DNA of 64,000 nt from Oxyruncus cristatus. Taxonomy: Eukaryota > Chordata > Aves > Passeriformes > Cotingidae. The stretch covers positions 220,169-284,168 of the forward strand of contig VXAY01007418.1 of NCBI GenBank assembly GCA_013399855.1. Reading direction: 5' to 3'. The notes under the pieces are model-generated. The model saw only the letters and a program-made list of their open reading frames with translations. It ran no database searches and was not told the DNA's origin. Below, one piece after another: positions 1 through 12,500 of the stretch. A program made the position numbers and the translations under genes. Each line of letters opens with the position of its first letter. Position 1 is the stretch's first letter.

Positions 1-1229
1 AGCAAAATCCAGATCAAGGAATCTTTTCCTCTCTGTGGCTTCTTTTTTTCCTTTCCATCCTCTTTTTGTTTTAACATCAGATGCTCTGAAGGCAGCACAG
101 GAAGGTTCACAGTCTCCTTAAAATTTCCATGGGAGACTCCTGTGAGGCCCTGAAAGGACGTTCTGTGCTTCTGTTCGGGAATGTGGCACTTTGTCAGGAG
201 CTGCTCCAGCTCCAGCATCCCGAGGGGCCTGAGCTTTAATTCCACCCTCATTAGGAGGTGCTTCATTAGCTCAGGTCCAGCCCAGCCCTGGAGTCGGCTC
301 TGCCTTCCCAGCCCTCCCGGCCAGGCCGGAGCACGGGATGGTTGGGATGGATTGCACTTTATACAGAGACAGACCCTGCTCAGCAACTGATTTCCCAAAA
401 CCTGAAGGGAACTCTTGTCATTGCTGTGCTGCAGGAGCCTGGGGAAGGCGGAGGGGTTGGGAGGTGTTGGTGTTCCATGGGCTCTGCCTGGGTCAGAGCC
501 CCAGGATGGGAATTCTGCCTTCCCTTGGAGTGTTTCTGTTCGAAGCCAGTCGAGATCAGGGATCAGCGGAGCAAATCCAACTGTTCCTCCTCCCAGGCTC
601 CTTCCTTGGCCTCCTCCCCTGCCCAAAGGGGTGTTTTGTTGGAAGGATCCCCTGGGGTGTCGTGGCTGAGCAGTGTCAGGATGTGTGATGGGATCACTGT
701 GGATATTGTGGGATGGATCCCTCCTTCCTGAGCCCCCCCAGGGGGGAGGATTTGGGGGTGAAGGGATGAAGGGGCTGCTCCAGCAGGGGGGACATCCCAC
801 GGAGGGGTGGAATTCTGTGAGGAAAATAAATGCCAGCAGGAACATCTGCTGCTGCTGTCCCTCCCGTCCTGCTGCTGTTTCCCTCTTTCCCAAATCATCC
901 CAAATAACCACCAAACCCCCCCCCCCGGGGCACAGACTTGGGGTTCACAGCTCCTGAGACATCCCAGGATCTGAGCTGTCCTTGGCCTTTCCTCCACCAC
1001 CAGGGAGCAGAGGGGCTTTCCTGGAGCGGTGCCACCATCCCGAACATCCTTCCTTGCAACCCCCCCTCCTTCTCCCGGGATTTCCAGGGGGGTCCCAGGC
1101 TCACTGCACAGCTCAGGTTCGGTTGTAGGATTCATCCCAGCTCCCGGAGGAGACGGGAAGGGCTCTCGGCGGCTGCACCTTTCCCAAGGGAAAGGCCTTT
1201 TCCCCCTTCCCAGAGTTTTCCTGCTGCTT

Positions 1230-1520
1230 CCCCCGGGCGTGGAGCGAGGCCTTCCCCGCTGTAAATAGGATCGTCTGCGGTGCCCCGGTCCCGCCCTGTC
1301 CCACGGCCCTGAGCCCCCCGCCCCGTGCCGCGGTTGTTGCTGCAGCTCCGCGAGCGCCAGGATTTAAAAATCCAACAAAAAAACGGAGGGACGAGAAACA
1401 CTCCTTCGACACGAGCACAATGTTGAGGTTTTTGTAAAAGGATCCAATAAAATGGAGAGTTTAACTTGGGAGCGGCTCGGCGCCTCTTTGCTGGGGCTGG
1501 GAGAGGGGAGGGACCAGGAT
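1230..1520. other. CpG-rich block
   Basis: Many CG dinucleotides (around CCGCGG at about 1327, CTCCGCGAGCGCC, GAGCGGCTCGGCGCC) in contrast to the CpG-poor introns to the right. It ends at a plus-strand poly(A)-like hexamer. It may be a GC-rich 3' UTR or a small CpG island. No promoter or coding exon was recognised. Confidence 0.4.
1446..1451 (+). promoter_or_regulatory. Candidate poly(A) signal AATAAA
   Basis: AATAAA within an A/T-rich island (TTTTTGTAAAAGGATCCAAT precedes it) inside GC-rich DNA, followed by GGAGAGTTTAACTTGGG. It could be the 3' end of a plus-strand gene lying to the left of the window. This is inference only. Confidence 0.35.
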
Positions 1521-3535
1521 GGGGCGGCTCCGGGGCCCTGGAGCATCCCAAAAATAAGCACCTCCCAGGCTTGGAATTCCCAAGGGAGCAGGAGCAAGGG
1601 GCTGCTCCGGGATGATGGAAACTCCTAGTGGTGCTAAACCCCATCTCGGCCCTCAGGGAGCTCGTGGCCGGGCCACGGGAGCCCCCGCAGGGGTTGGGCC
1701 CCTCTGTAGCTTCCAGGGATATCCCATCCCCGTGCCACGGGGCTCCTGGTGGCATCGGGGACACCCCCGGGGGGCTGGAAAACCCCTGGATTTCTGCATC
1801 ACCAAAGTTCCCGCCGAAGGGCACCTGACCCTGACCCGCTCCACTGCCGAGACACAGCCGTGGAATGTCGGCCCTGCGCGGACAGTGGGATGTTGGGAGC
1901 CACCTCGGGAAGAGTTGTGCGAAGATTTCCAGGCAATGAAAGCAGCAGCCCAGTCGGTGCTGGGATCGCAGCCCTGCCCATCCCTGCCCGGGGATCCCGA
2001 GACATCCTTTAGGGGCCGTTCCTATGGCGTGGCTGGCTCGGGGATTGCTCCCGGTCCCTCTCCTGTGCCAGAGGCTGAGGTGGAAAACACGAACAGATCC
2101 CTGTGATTTGTAACCAGATTTCCAACGTGCAGGGAGGAGCAAGGGGGGGACAAAGAGAGGTGGCTGGGCCACAAGCCACGGGCTGGAAATCCCAAGGATT
2201 TCCTGCATGTGCTTGGATTCCCTCTCTCTTCTTCTGGCTGTTTTTTTTTCTTTGCCTTCCCTCCCGAGCAGCCTCTTCCTCACTTGTTCCCTCCGTGTCC
2301 CTGCCTCTGTGTCCCTGCCCTGCTGCTCCCTGGGAAATGTGCCCTTTCTTTTCCCTGCTGCCTTGGGATAGGGATTTGTTCTTGCCTGGTTTTATTTCCA
2401 GGAGAGGTTTCAGGGAACCCCCAAATTATTTTGGTCCCGGAAGGGAGGAGGTGGATGCTCAGCCCAGAACCTGCCTCCCAAATTCCTGGGGTCTCTACCC
2501 AGATTATTGCAGGGAAGCAGGAATGTGGCTGGCAGTGAAGGGCACAGAAATCCTGGCTCCAGGGAAGTGGCCTGGTTGGGAAGCTGGGTTGGGATCTGGC
2601 TCCCCAGGGAGCCCCTGCAGCATCCTGGGAACCGGCTCAGCTGATGCCGATTTGATCCTGAGGCTTTTCCAGCCCTGGGGCAGCAGATAAAAATCTCCTG
2701 GAACTGCTGTGACTTGGTGAGAGGAGCCAGAGCAATGAGGCTCCTGTTCCATTTCCTTTTTCCCTGGATGAGGGATTGTACCTTGGGATGAGGAAGCAGG
2801 CACTGGGGAGAGGAGGAAGCCATCAATCCCATTAATGATTCATTCCCTGCTCCCGGGGGAGTGCTTTACACTCCACTCCTCTGCACTACAAAGTGCCCTC
2901 GATGTTCCCTTTGGGATGTCACATTCCCCGATAAAAAGCAGTTGCACTGGAATTGTCCCGTTCTGCCCATCAGTGCCATAAAATCCAGCAGCTCCTGCCT
3001 GAGCCCAGGAAAGGACCCGCTCGTCCCTTCCCAGCTGAGATGGGCAGGAAGAGGGAAATTACTGGGTTTGGGGGTTTTATCCCAGCTGGAAATGCAGGAA
3101 AACACTCCTATGGGGCCGGACACCAGGAGCAGCACCGAGCCCACGCCGGGTCCGTCATTCCCAGGTGGATTTGGAGGAGTGTTTTCCACCCACGAGCCGG
3201 AGCAGTGGCATCGTTTTCCCGGTAAAAGTGTTTGGGAATAGGACTGGCAGGGAAGGGGAAGCACAGGGCTGCAGGGGCACAGAAATCCCAACATCCAGAC
3301 TCTTTTCCAGAGGGCACTGCTGCGCCTGCACTGAGCCATGTCCGGGCTGTGCAGGATTTACACCTCGGGCTCGCTGCTGGGAAGGGCTCTGGGGAGAAAA
3401 ATGGGATTTTATCCCTGGTGTTTTAAGAATTTACTCTGGAGTTAGTTGCCAGGCTGGAAAGCAAAAGAGCTGCTGTGTTTCCATGAGTGGGAAAGTGGGG
3501 AAGGAGAAGAGAAGGGAAGGGAAGGTGAAGGGGCA

Positions 3536-3740
3536 GGATCCTCAAGGGGTTGGGTCACAGTTCATGGATCCTCAAGGAATGGGGTCACAGTTCATGGATC
3601 CTCAAGGAATGGGGTCAGAGTTCATGGATCCTCAAGGAATGGGGTCACAGTTCATGGATCCTCAAGGAATGGGGTCACAGTTCATGGATCCTCAAGGAAT
3701 GGGGTCACAGTTCATGGATCCTCAAGGAATGGGTGACAGT
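3536..3740 (+). repeat. 30-bp minisatellite, about 7 copies
   Basis: Units start at 3536, 3566, 3596, 3626, 3656, 3686 and 3716, each beginning GGATCCTCAAGG. Period is exactly 30 bp, with a divergent first copy and a truncated last one. Copies 2 to 6 are nearly identical, differing by a base such as the CACAG/CAGAG change near 3615. Because 30 is a multiple of three, it stays open in several frames and gives artificial 10-aa repeats. Confidence 0.95.
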
Positions 3741-4689
3741 TTATGCCTCCCAGGTGACAGGTCTCTGATCCCCCCTTTCCCACCCTGACCCTGCCCAGGC
3801 CATGAGGTGCAGCCAAACCCAAATCCCTCTGCTCCCATTTTCCTACATCTCCCCAAAGCTGAGCTGCTGATGGGACACAAATCCCACAGTTTGCTCCAGC
3901 TTCCCTCTGCTCACCACATCCAAGTGCCCACAGAGGGGCCTCAGGGCACTCCCCAGGTGACAGATCCCAGTGCCAGTGTCCGGATATGAACCTGGAATTA
4001 AAAGACTTGCTCCATCAATGGAGAGAAAACAGGAATATCTGTTCCATAAGAGCCATCCGAGTGCAGAAAGTGGATTTTAACCTTTTTTAACCCGTTTCTC
4101 CTGATCCCTGGCTGTGCTGTGGGAGCACAGGGTTGGGAATGTCACTGGGAATTAATCCCCTGCCCAGCTACAAACACCCCCCACTATCTGTGTTTCCTTA
4201 GGGGAGCAGCAGAGAGAGGCCGGAGAAGCCCAGGGTGGGATGTGGGATCCATGGAAAAACAAACCATGCAGGGGCCAAGGGCAGGGGGGTTTTTCCCTTT
4301 CTGGAAGAAAGGGAGTGAAACCAAGAACCTTTGCTGTTCTTCTCCCAGTAAATTGAGCATCTCTGGATAAACCCATCCCCACTCCTCCCCCTGCCTGGGC
4401 TGCCATGGTTACTCTGCAGGACTGACCCAGCACGAAGAAATGCTGCTGCTTTTCCTGTCTCTGTGCAGAAGGAACAAGCCCTTCCTTTTGCTGCTGTAAT
4501 TCTGATTTTTCATTAAGGGTTCCCCCCTGCCCAGGGTGTTTATTTTTCCAGCAGGCACAGCCCTCCTGTTCAGAACAAAACCATCCCCTTTTGGGTGCTG
4601 GGCTGGTGGAACAGCAAAAGGACAAGAAGAAAAATGTAAAAAAAAAAAAAAATCTTCTCATTTTTACTTTTTCCTTCTCCGGAGGGTGG

Positions 4690-4812
4690 GAAAGCCTTGG
4701 GAAAGCCATGGCAACCTGGGATAGTGGAAGGTTCCCAGCCCATGGCAGGGGGTGGAACGGGATGAGCTTTAATGTCCCTTCCAACCCAAACCATTCCATG
4801 ATCCTATGAAAA
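4690..4812 (+). mobile_element. CR1 LINE 3' end fragment
   Basis: Carries the CR1 tail (complement of the GGTTTGGGTTGGAAGGGAC block) and ends in a CCATGATCCTATG terminal motif, so its 3' end points right. A 15-A run lies just upstream (4638-4652). Confidence 0.85.
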
Positions 4813-4958
4813 CAAAGGCTCTGGAGCAGGGGAATCGACACTGGAGGTAAAAGGCAGAAAGCTGAGCTTATCCCACGGCCTCTGCAGGTTGGGAATAATC
4901 CCTCTGGAGATTTAATCACCAGGTGAAATCTTCCCAAATCTTTTATTCTGTTTTGAAG

Positions 4959-5268
4959 TGACAGTGAAGAAGCTGAGCTGCTGCAAACGCCGCCGGACCC
5001 TTACGAGGATTCCCGTTACTGCAACGAGTTTTTTATCCCCGCTCGTGATCCCGTCTCCCCCACACCAAGTGAAGGGTTAGGGATGCCGGGATCTGTACGT
5101 CCAACCCAACAGAAAACCAGAATGTGGGGAATTCCAGTGGCAAATGGGTTTGATTGCGGGGCCGTTCCTGCATTCCTGCCCCAACCTCCCCAAAGCCATG
5201 GACTGCAGGAGCAGTTGTGTCCCCCAGGACACGGTGGGTGTGGAGTGGGCACGGAGATGCTTTTATAG
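4959..5268 (+). CDS. Possible last exon of an unrecognised plus-strand gene
   Basis: After a pyrimidine-rich tract and AG (TTCTGTTTTGAAG), a frame is open from 4957 to the TAG at 5266-5268. Its first part reads SDSEEAELLQTPPDPYEDSR and then YCNEFFIPARD, with varied codons and several CpGs, which looks coding: acidic, two Tyr in acidic context. The second part (after about 5060) is lower in quality and may be UTR-like. An AATAAA follows at 5329. I do not recognise the protein, and it does not match what I know of EXTL3. If real, the gene converges tail-to-tail with INTS9. It could also be chance. Confidence 0.3.
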
Positions 5269-6396
5269 AGCCTGGGATGGGCTTCCCCCTTGGCAGTCTC
5301 ACTGAGGCCTTTTAGCTTTTTAACCCCCAATAAATACAAACCAACCCGATAAAAAGCCGTAAATCCCGGAGATCGGTCGCCCGTAGAAGCAAAACTATTA
5401 ACTCAGTTTAGGCCCCCCAAAATATGTGATGTGGGGAGGGAAAACCCTCCCCAGGTCTGCAGTACGGATGGCTTTGTGTGAACGACTCGGTGTTCCGCCC
5501 CGGATTTGGAATGTGGGGGCTGGAAGGACAGTTTTTTTCAGAAGGTAGAAACAAGAGGCACTTCAATCTCCCAGGTTTTTTATGAGCACTAGGAATGTAA
5601 CCGCTTTATGGACTTCCCTAAGTGTCTTCCTGAGGTATTTCCTCCGCTGATGATGGAGGAAACCAGCAGGAACCAGCTTTAGTTTGGCTCAGTGAAGAGC
5701 CTGGAGCTCCATGGACAGAACTGGTTATGACAGGTGAAGCTGCAGCAGAGGAGCAGAAACACCTGGAATTCCTACAGGATAAAGCTTTCCCAACATCCCT
5801 CTGCTCGTGCAGGGAACGGCCAGGCCCTTCCCACTATTCCACATGTCCATCAGACCCCCTTTTTGTGTTTTTGTTTCTAAAATCTTTGCCTCAGCAGCTT
5901 TCTGATCCTCCTCGTGCCAGTGCAATACACGTGCCCAATGTGGATGGAGGACAGGCAGGAAAAACTGGGATCTGGTGACTGGGAAGAAACAGTGGGAGGA
6001 AAAATAAATCCCTCAGGCCACTGTTTCCATATTCCTACAGAGTTTTGTCAGGGGAAGGACAGGGGCAGACACTGATGAGGGTCACACAGAGGAGCAGCAG
6101 TTTACACTGATGCTGTAAATAAACACCGGAGTTAATTCACTCTGCAGTTCATGTCTCCTGGAATATTCCAACTCCCAATTTTACACAACAGGGATCTCCT
6201 CCAAAGTATTCCAAAAACAGCTTAAAAATAAGGTTTCAAAAATAGACAGGTATTAAAAATACTTCCTTGCTTCTCCGTGAAGGGGAAGGTGGTTTCTGGT
6301 CTCTTTGAATCCCCAAATCCTCTCCCTCTCCCCGGAGAGCTCCGCGTCCCGGTGCTCCGGGCTCTCTCCTTGCAGGAGCAGTGGGATGCCCAGGAG
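5269..6396 (-). other. INTS9 3' UTR and gap to the left flank
   Basis: Sequence beyond the INTS9 stop. No AATAAA on the minus strand is close to the stop. A CATAAA variant sits at 5584-5579, and the first canonical AATAAA read on this strand is at 4947-4942, about 1.45 kb from the stop. Plus-strand AATAAA hexamers do occur (about 6004 and 6117). The true 3' end of INTS9 cannot be fixed from sequence alone. Confidence 0.5.
5329..5334 (+). promoter_or_regulatory. Candidate poly(A) signal AATAAA
   Basis: AATAAA about 60 bp after the stop of the possible plus-strand exon. It would be a suitable 3' end for it. Inference from position only. Confidence 0.35.
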
Positions 6397-6573
6397 CTAG
6401 AACTTCTGCAGGAATTTGAGGACCAGGTCTCTCAGTTTGACCCTCAGGGGCTCATCATTGTCACAGATGATGTGTGTGGAGTCCTCCTCGAGCTGGATGA
6501 GGGTCTCGGCCTCCTGCAGCAGGACAATGTGGCCCTTGGCCGTGTCCTCCACCTTCACGTCGCTGAAGCCGTG
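6397..6573 (-). CDS. INTS9: INTS9 exon 17, C-terminus and stop (residues 601-658)
   Basis: 177 bp. Acceptor CCCCAG before CAC. Encodes [10 protein letters not shown] and on to LVLKFLQKF, then TAG at 6399-6397. This is the end of the INTS11-binding C-terminal domain, and it ends at the usual residue. A CR1 copy begins about 90 bp upstream of the acceptor. Confidence 0.98.
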   Translation of the reverse strand, partial: HGFSDVKVEDTAKGHIVLLQEAETLIQLEEDSTHIICDNDEPLRVKLRDLVLKFLQKF

Positions 6574-9500
6574 CTGGGGAGGGGGGAAGAGAGGGATTGT
6601 TAACACAGCTCAGAAAAACAGGGAGAGAGGAAAGCCCAGGGCACAGGGAAGAGGTTGAACTTCATGGAATCACGGAATGGTCTGGGTTGGAAGGGAGCTT
6701 AAAGCTCAGCCAGTTCCAACCCCGACACCTTCCACTGTCCCAGGTTGCTCCAACCTGGCCTTGGACACTTCCAGGGACGGGGCAGCCAGAGCTTCTCTGG
6801 GAATTCTACTCCAGCCCCTCACCACCCTCAGAGGGAAGAATTTCTTCCCAATATCCCATCTATCCCTGTCCTCTGTCAGTGGGATCCATTCCCCCTTGTC
6901 CTGTCCCTCCATCCCTTGTCCAAAGTCCCTCTCCATCTTTCTTGTAACCCCTTCAGGTACAGGAAGGCCACAATCCTGCCCTTTTTCCTGCTCTTTTTCT
7001 TCTAGAAGTGATTCAGGCAAGGACAAGGCTCCTCAGAGCAGCAACTAACTGCCTGCAAGTTCAGCCACCACACCTCTCATCCTGCAGCTCCCCAGAAAGC
7101 TGCTCCCCCAGTGGAGACATTCCCAGGATCTCTTCTTCACTTGGTCACCTCCCTCTCACAAAACTTGTGGAAATTTAAACGCTTTTGAGAATTCCTCCCC
7201 ACCGTTGAAATTTATTGGAAATCAGCTGCTGAATCCAAGAGTTATGTGGGGAAATTCACCCATCCAGAGTGACCCAAAAGCTCTGCTTCCACGGAAAAAC
7301 AGGAGGAAATGACTGACATGAAACCTCTGTAATCAGGACACGACTCCACAGCACATTCCACGGAATACTTTGCTAACCCAGCCCTTCCCCACTGCAAGCT
7401 ACACTGGAATTATTTCCCCCCTCTCTGCCACCACAGCAGCACATCTGAGATGAACAGAAATCAGCTGGATCCTCACCAATGATCCTCACCTTTTCCAGGG
7501 TCTGCACAAACTGGTCCACGGGAATGGAGCCGCTCAGCAACGGCTTCAGAGCTTTGCACTCTGGCACATCGTCACTCACTCGCTTCCTCTTCTTGCTGGC
7601 AGGAGGCTGGGGAGGCTTTGGAGGGAGCTGATGGATGAGAAGGTGCACAGGGGAAAAAAAAATATCACACTCTGAGGGATGCAACAGGTTGAGCAACGGG
7701 CAAGTTCAGAGCAATACTCAGGGAAGGAGAAAAAAGGGATGTTAAGAGAACAGTGGCCTTGGAAAAGGAGTCTTCAGGAAGAACTAGGACAGACAGGGAG
7801 GAGGTGGGAGCTGCTGCAGTGACTGGAGTCACTTCACCAATCCCACCATTTCCCTGTTGGTTGGTGGGACTGTGTGCTTGGATCACATTATGTGGGGATT
7901 AATCACTCAGATGATTTTGTACTCAGAAACTGAGTTTTTGGGGCTTGCCCGCACAGTTTCTGTAACTCCAGAGGTCCCAGGCTCAGCCAGTCCTGACAGG
8001 GACCACTGGGCTGGCTCAGCTCCAGCCATTCATGAGGGCTCTGGCATTTTAAGGCCCGGTCTAAGTTTATTTGGCAGCAGGAATCTGAGGAAACAAACAA
8101 CACAAAGGACAAAGCAGCCTCAGACCAACTCCACTGCAACACTTCCATTTTCCCAGCGCTGCTCCGTGTTTCTAGGGAACAGACTCGGGAAGAGAAGGAC
8201 AGACACAAATCCTTAACCCAGCTCTACGTCCCTGCATTGAAGACAATTCCATACTGGGCCCTCTTCCCAAGTGTGCTGGTCCCAGGAGGAGAAGGGCTCT
8301 TCACGGAGTCCCTGCAGGCTCGTGCATTCCAGGAGAAAGGGGACCAGGCCCTCACCTGCTCCGGAGGAGCACTAATGCCAGCAATTCCAGTGCCAGCCTG
8401 AGGGAGGCGGCAGGAAGGGCTGTAACATGTTGTACAAGGATGTACAACCTGCCTCCTGGGGAACAGGACAAGTGAAGGCACAGTCCCTTCCCAGGTCTGA
8501 TGTTCCAGGTCATCTCTCTCCTCTGACCCTCAGCTCAGAGGCCAGGGGAGACTGACTGATGCTGCTCCTGGTTATGGAAGACAGCAGGATGATTTGTGGC
8601 CTCCCTTCGGGAATAATCTCACTTCCCCTTTTATCTCAGCCAGGCACATGGCCAAGGAAAAGAAGGCAGAGAGATTTATTTGCATCCCACTCCCTACTCC
8701 ACATGTAATTCCTCGCTGGCATAGCCTCGGGCAAGGATCTGCTCCGGTGGGGAAGGAGCTCCTCATGAGGACAGCTGAGGTCCCAGGAGAGCCAGGGAAG
8801 GATATTCTTCCCCTTTTCCCACTATCCTGTACCTGCAGCACGTGCTTGTTGTCCTTGGTGTGCAGCACAGCAGAGACTGTTGCCAAGGAAATGCCAGGCT
8901 TGATCTCCAAGGGCACGAGGGAATCTGCAAGCTGGAGCAGAAGGAGGTTTTGGTCAGCAGGTGATAAGCTCAGAGTGTGCATGAGCCCAGCTGTGATTTA
9001 AACTGGCAGCAAGGTGGTTTTAAACATGGACTAGGGAACTGTAAACACAGAGCCACTGATACCGTGACAGAGGGCTCCTCTTACCTGCCCAGCCCTCCTT
9101 CCAGCTCCTAAAACTATGGATTTCAGACTGGGATCAGAGGTTTTCAGAAACCAGAAAAAATAAAGAGAATCCTTGTTTAAAAAGGCAAGTTCATTAATCA
9201 TTTTAGTTAGTAATGATCTAACTCAGCATCATTTATTATGTTTGTTATGTGAACAGACAATGAAAAACCCAAGTGAGTTTCCTTATAATTCCTGACTGCA
9301 GAATAGCTGCAAATAAAGGATTTATCCTTAAAAACCCAATGGCTCTGTGGATTACTTTGAAATTATTCCTTACAATGCTGCATAAAACCCCTTCCACAGC
9401 CTTTTACACAATTCTTCCCTGAAAGACATAAAATACAGTTTTGGCTACAACTTTGGATCCGATGGCAGCGTCCCAGACCTGGCTCCTCAGGCACCAAAAT

Positions 9501-12500
9501 ACTGCTGAGTTCCCTGGTCTGCTGCAAATTCCAACAGTGCAGGTGATCACTCAGTCACTGGAAACCCCTAATCCCTGTGGATACAGAACCAGCTGAACTT
9601 GACTCCAAAAAAACCCACTTCTGGCCTAATCCTTTTGCTGCCAGAGCAACCGAGAAGGTTTTTCCGTTGGCTTTAATTGTGGCAAAGCTCAGCTACTTTT
9701 AATGACTTCTGAAAATGTCACCCACCACTATTAAAAGCTGCAGGAACATTTTGAGAGCACCTCCTTGCAATAACACGGTTGGAGTGCTGGAAAAAATGCA
9801 GGCTGCATTAAAAATCCCTAAATTTTGTACATATTCAGACCTGGTGATCCTTAGAAATCCCTGTTTCAGGGATTGCTGTCACTCTGGGGACTCTTCACGA
9901 CGTTTAGAGCAGGCAATTTGAGTGCAGCCTTCACAGTTTGTTGTTGCAGGCTGAGAGAATGAAAATATAATGATAATCATTGCTTCAGATTTCTCCTGGG
10001 ACCTAAAAATAGAGCACTTGCAGCAGTGTGTGTTCTACACTCGGCTGTGGTCGAAGGCACTTCCCATTCCCACCACCTCCCAGAGGGGGATCGATACAAA
10101 GTGGGATCTAATGAAGAGCGAAGTGACAAACACTGTCAAGAGAAAGATCCTTAAAAAACAGGAATTTGCTCAGAATCAAAGTCTGCTGCCACTGGAATAT
10201 CTGGATATTAGCATTTGTGCAGGTTTTAACCACACAGTTGCCAAACAGCAACACTTCAGTTGTTAACACCAGAAAGCCAGTGAGACGAGACACTCGTTTT
10301 TATTTCCTCCAAGATACTGCTGCAGCCCACAGCCCCTCTCCATGTGGCAGCCAATCCTTTTATTATAGAAACTCACTGACCCAAACCAAAAGGGTCATTT
10401 AATCACATCCAGTAATTCACCCTCCAAGGCCAGACAGCTCTGCTGTAACTCCTCTCTGCACTCCTTTCAGCTGACCTCCTGCACGCACAGATCACAGAAC
10501 TCCTCCAAAATTGCCGCATTAAAGGAACCCTTTTCACAGGGACAGCAAGTCCTGTCTGCACTCCAAGCTACAGCCACTCCACGTCTCCCCTCACACAAGC
10601 TGTTTCAAACTCTAATTCCCCCTCTGCAGCCAGGAAACCGTGGCTTATTTCAGGGTTGGATTTGTCCAGCGTGCAGCTGCTGGATCTTGCTCTGCCTTTG
10701 TGTGTGAGATTGAAAAGCCCCCCCCCACGCAGCGATAAACGAGGCTTCCTTGCAGTCATTATCACAAGCCTGGTGTCACATGCTGGCACCAGGAAAGGCA
10801 CAAAAGCAGGGACACCGAGAACTAAGAGCACATTAATCAGTCCCCTGCCTGTGGACGAGCACTTGGACTGCCTTAAGACAAACTTGTGTGTGCACTATTT
10901 CATTTTTCAGCTTGTCCACCCATGCTAAACCAGAGGAAAGGCATTTTTGCTGTTGAGTTTTTGCTGTAGGATTGTGTTTCCCTCAACAAAATGGGATTTG
11001 ACACACACCATGTGAGCCCAAACCCCGCTGTTGGCCAAACTACAGTTGTTTAGAAAGAAGAACATGGGTTAGGCCTCTCCTAAGTCTCTGCTAAGGCCCT
11101 CAACAGGGACAGGTTTAAGTTTTGCAAGTTATCTTCAGTCACCAGCCAAAAATCCTCCTGTTGGCACCGAGGGGCTGAACAAAGGCTGAGGATGGACCTG
11201 AAACTCCTGCAGCAAAAGGTAAAACTGAGGCTGAAAAATCGATGACTAAAATCAGGGGAGGACCAGAATTTTACCTCGTGTGCTCTTGGCCTTGTGAGGG
11301 ATTTTCCCAGGGACAGACAAGCAGGGATGCAACCAGTATTTTAACGGCCAAGTTGCAGTGATTTCTTCCTAGATTTTGGGGACCCCTCTCCTAAGTCCTC
11401 CCTTTTCCCTCTTCCCCTCTGGGGAAGGTGCAGGAGAGGCAAAGTTTGAGCTGAGTGGGGTGAGCTGGATCCTCACCCTCCAGGACCAGAACAAAGAAGG
11501 AGCACAGCAAAGTTTATCAGGAATTAAAATCCCATTAACTTTTACAATCTGAAATCACTGAAATCACATTAGATTACACCATGTGTATTCAGAGACGGGC
11601 CCAGCTGGGTTTTTACATCAACACTAAACGTGTTTTTCCCCCAGATGTGCAAACTGCACAAATGTGTGATCTCTGCATTAGAGGTGGGAGCCAGAGCTGC
11701 AACTCCGGGTCAAACCATAGAAACCAAAGACATGAAACAGAGCTGTGACACCACTGGGCAGGACAGACCCAATCTGGACTCAACACCCTGCAAATCCTTA
11801 AGGAAAAATAAGGCAAAAATGAAGTTGTGATACATTCCTTGGGCAGAGATGAGTTTTGTTCAGCTTGTGCAGTCTTGAGGCTACTCCCAGTTTTTATTAA
11901 TGACCCCAGCACGGATCGAGGAGAGTGTTCAGAAAGTCCCACTGGAGTTTGTAGAGGCACCTTCAACAGAAGGAAAGACCAAGATGACAGAGAGGAAGAA
12001 CCTGATGAGCTCAAGAATTGGAGTGAGAAGAACAAGCTGAAATTCAACAGCATGAAATGCAAGGCCGGAGGTTGGGCTGATACAGAGAATTTCAGCTGCT
12101 GGAAAGGACAGAGGTGAGGGGTCCAGGTTTCTTAGTCCATCCCATGAGAACTGAGAGTGACACAGCTATGGAAAAGACAAATGAAACCTCAGAAAATGTC
12201 AGGTAATTCTTGCAAGAGATGAGCCATCACTATTATATTGAGCCCAGCAAGATCCCATCTGAACTACTTGTAAATTGTGGGTAATTTCAGCTCAAGTAAG
12301 ATATTCTGAAGGGTACATTGGGGGCAGGAGAAGCTGCCTTGTGAGAGGAAACTAAATGTCTTGGCAGAAAGAAAGCCCAAAGGGAGAATTTGATTATTCT
12401 ACATGAACACCACAGGGAAAACGCCAACAAAAGGGGAAATGTGTTTATGCTAAAACATGGTGTTAAGAATAAATGTGTGCAGACCAGCAGCGAGTACATG

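Larger units (their letters stand above)
1..4958. other. GC-rich flank 3' of INTS9, no gene recognised
   Basis: Long open frames here (for example minus-strand 2283-1132) are low-complexity Pro/Gly/Ser-rich translations of GC-rich DNA and show no domain. Listed separately are a CpG-rich block, a poly(A) signal, a minisatellite and a CR1 end. A possible small plus-strand exon (4202-4234, acceptor TTTCCTTAG, donor GTGGGA) would splice in phase with 4959-5268, but it is tentative. In human the neighbour on this side is EXTL3. None of its coding sequence is visible, so only UTR could be present. Confidence 0.4.

Noticed and set aside
1132..2283. 383-codon open frame on the minus strand
   Set aside because: GC-rich, low-complexity translation with no domain, overlapping several equally long frames. 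It spans a poly(A)-like site and CpG block, so chance openness is more likely.
3165..3788. 207-codon plus-strand frame with a 10-residue repeat
   Set aside because: The repeat comes from a 30-bp minisatellite, which stays open in more than one frame. The flanks have no coding character.
1..6396. EXTL3, the human neighbour of INTS9, as a coding gene here
   Set aside because: None of the open frames resembles EXTL3. At most its 3' UTR could be present, which sequence alone cannot show.
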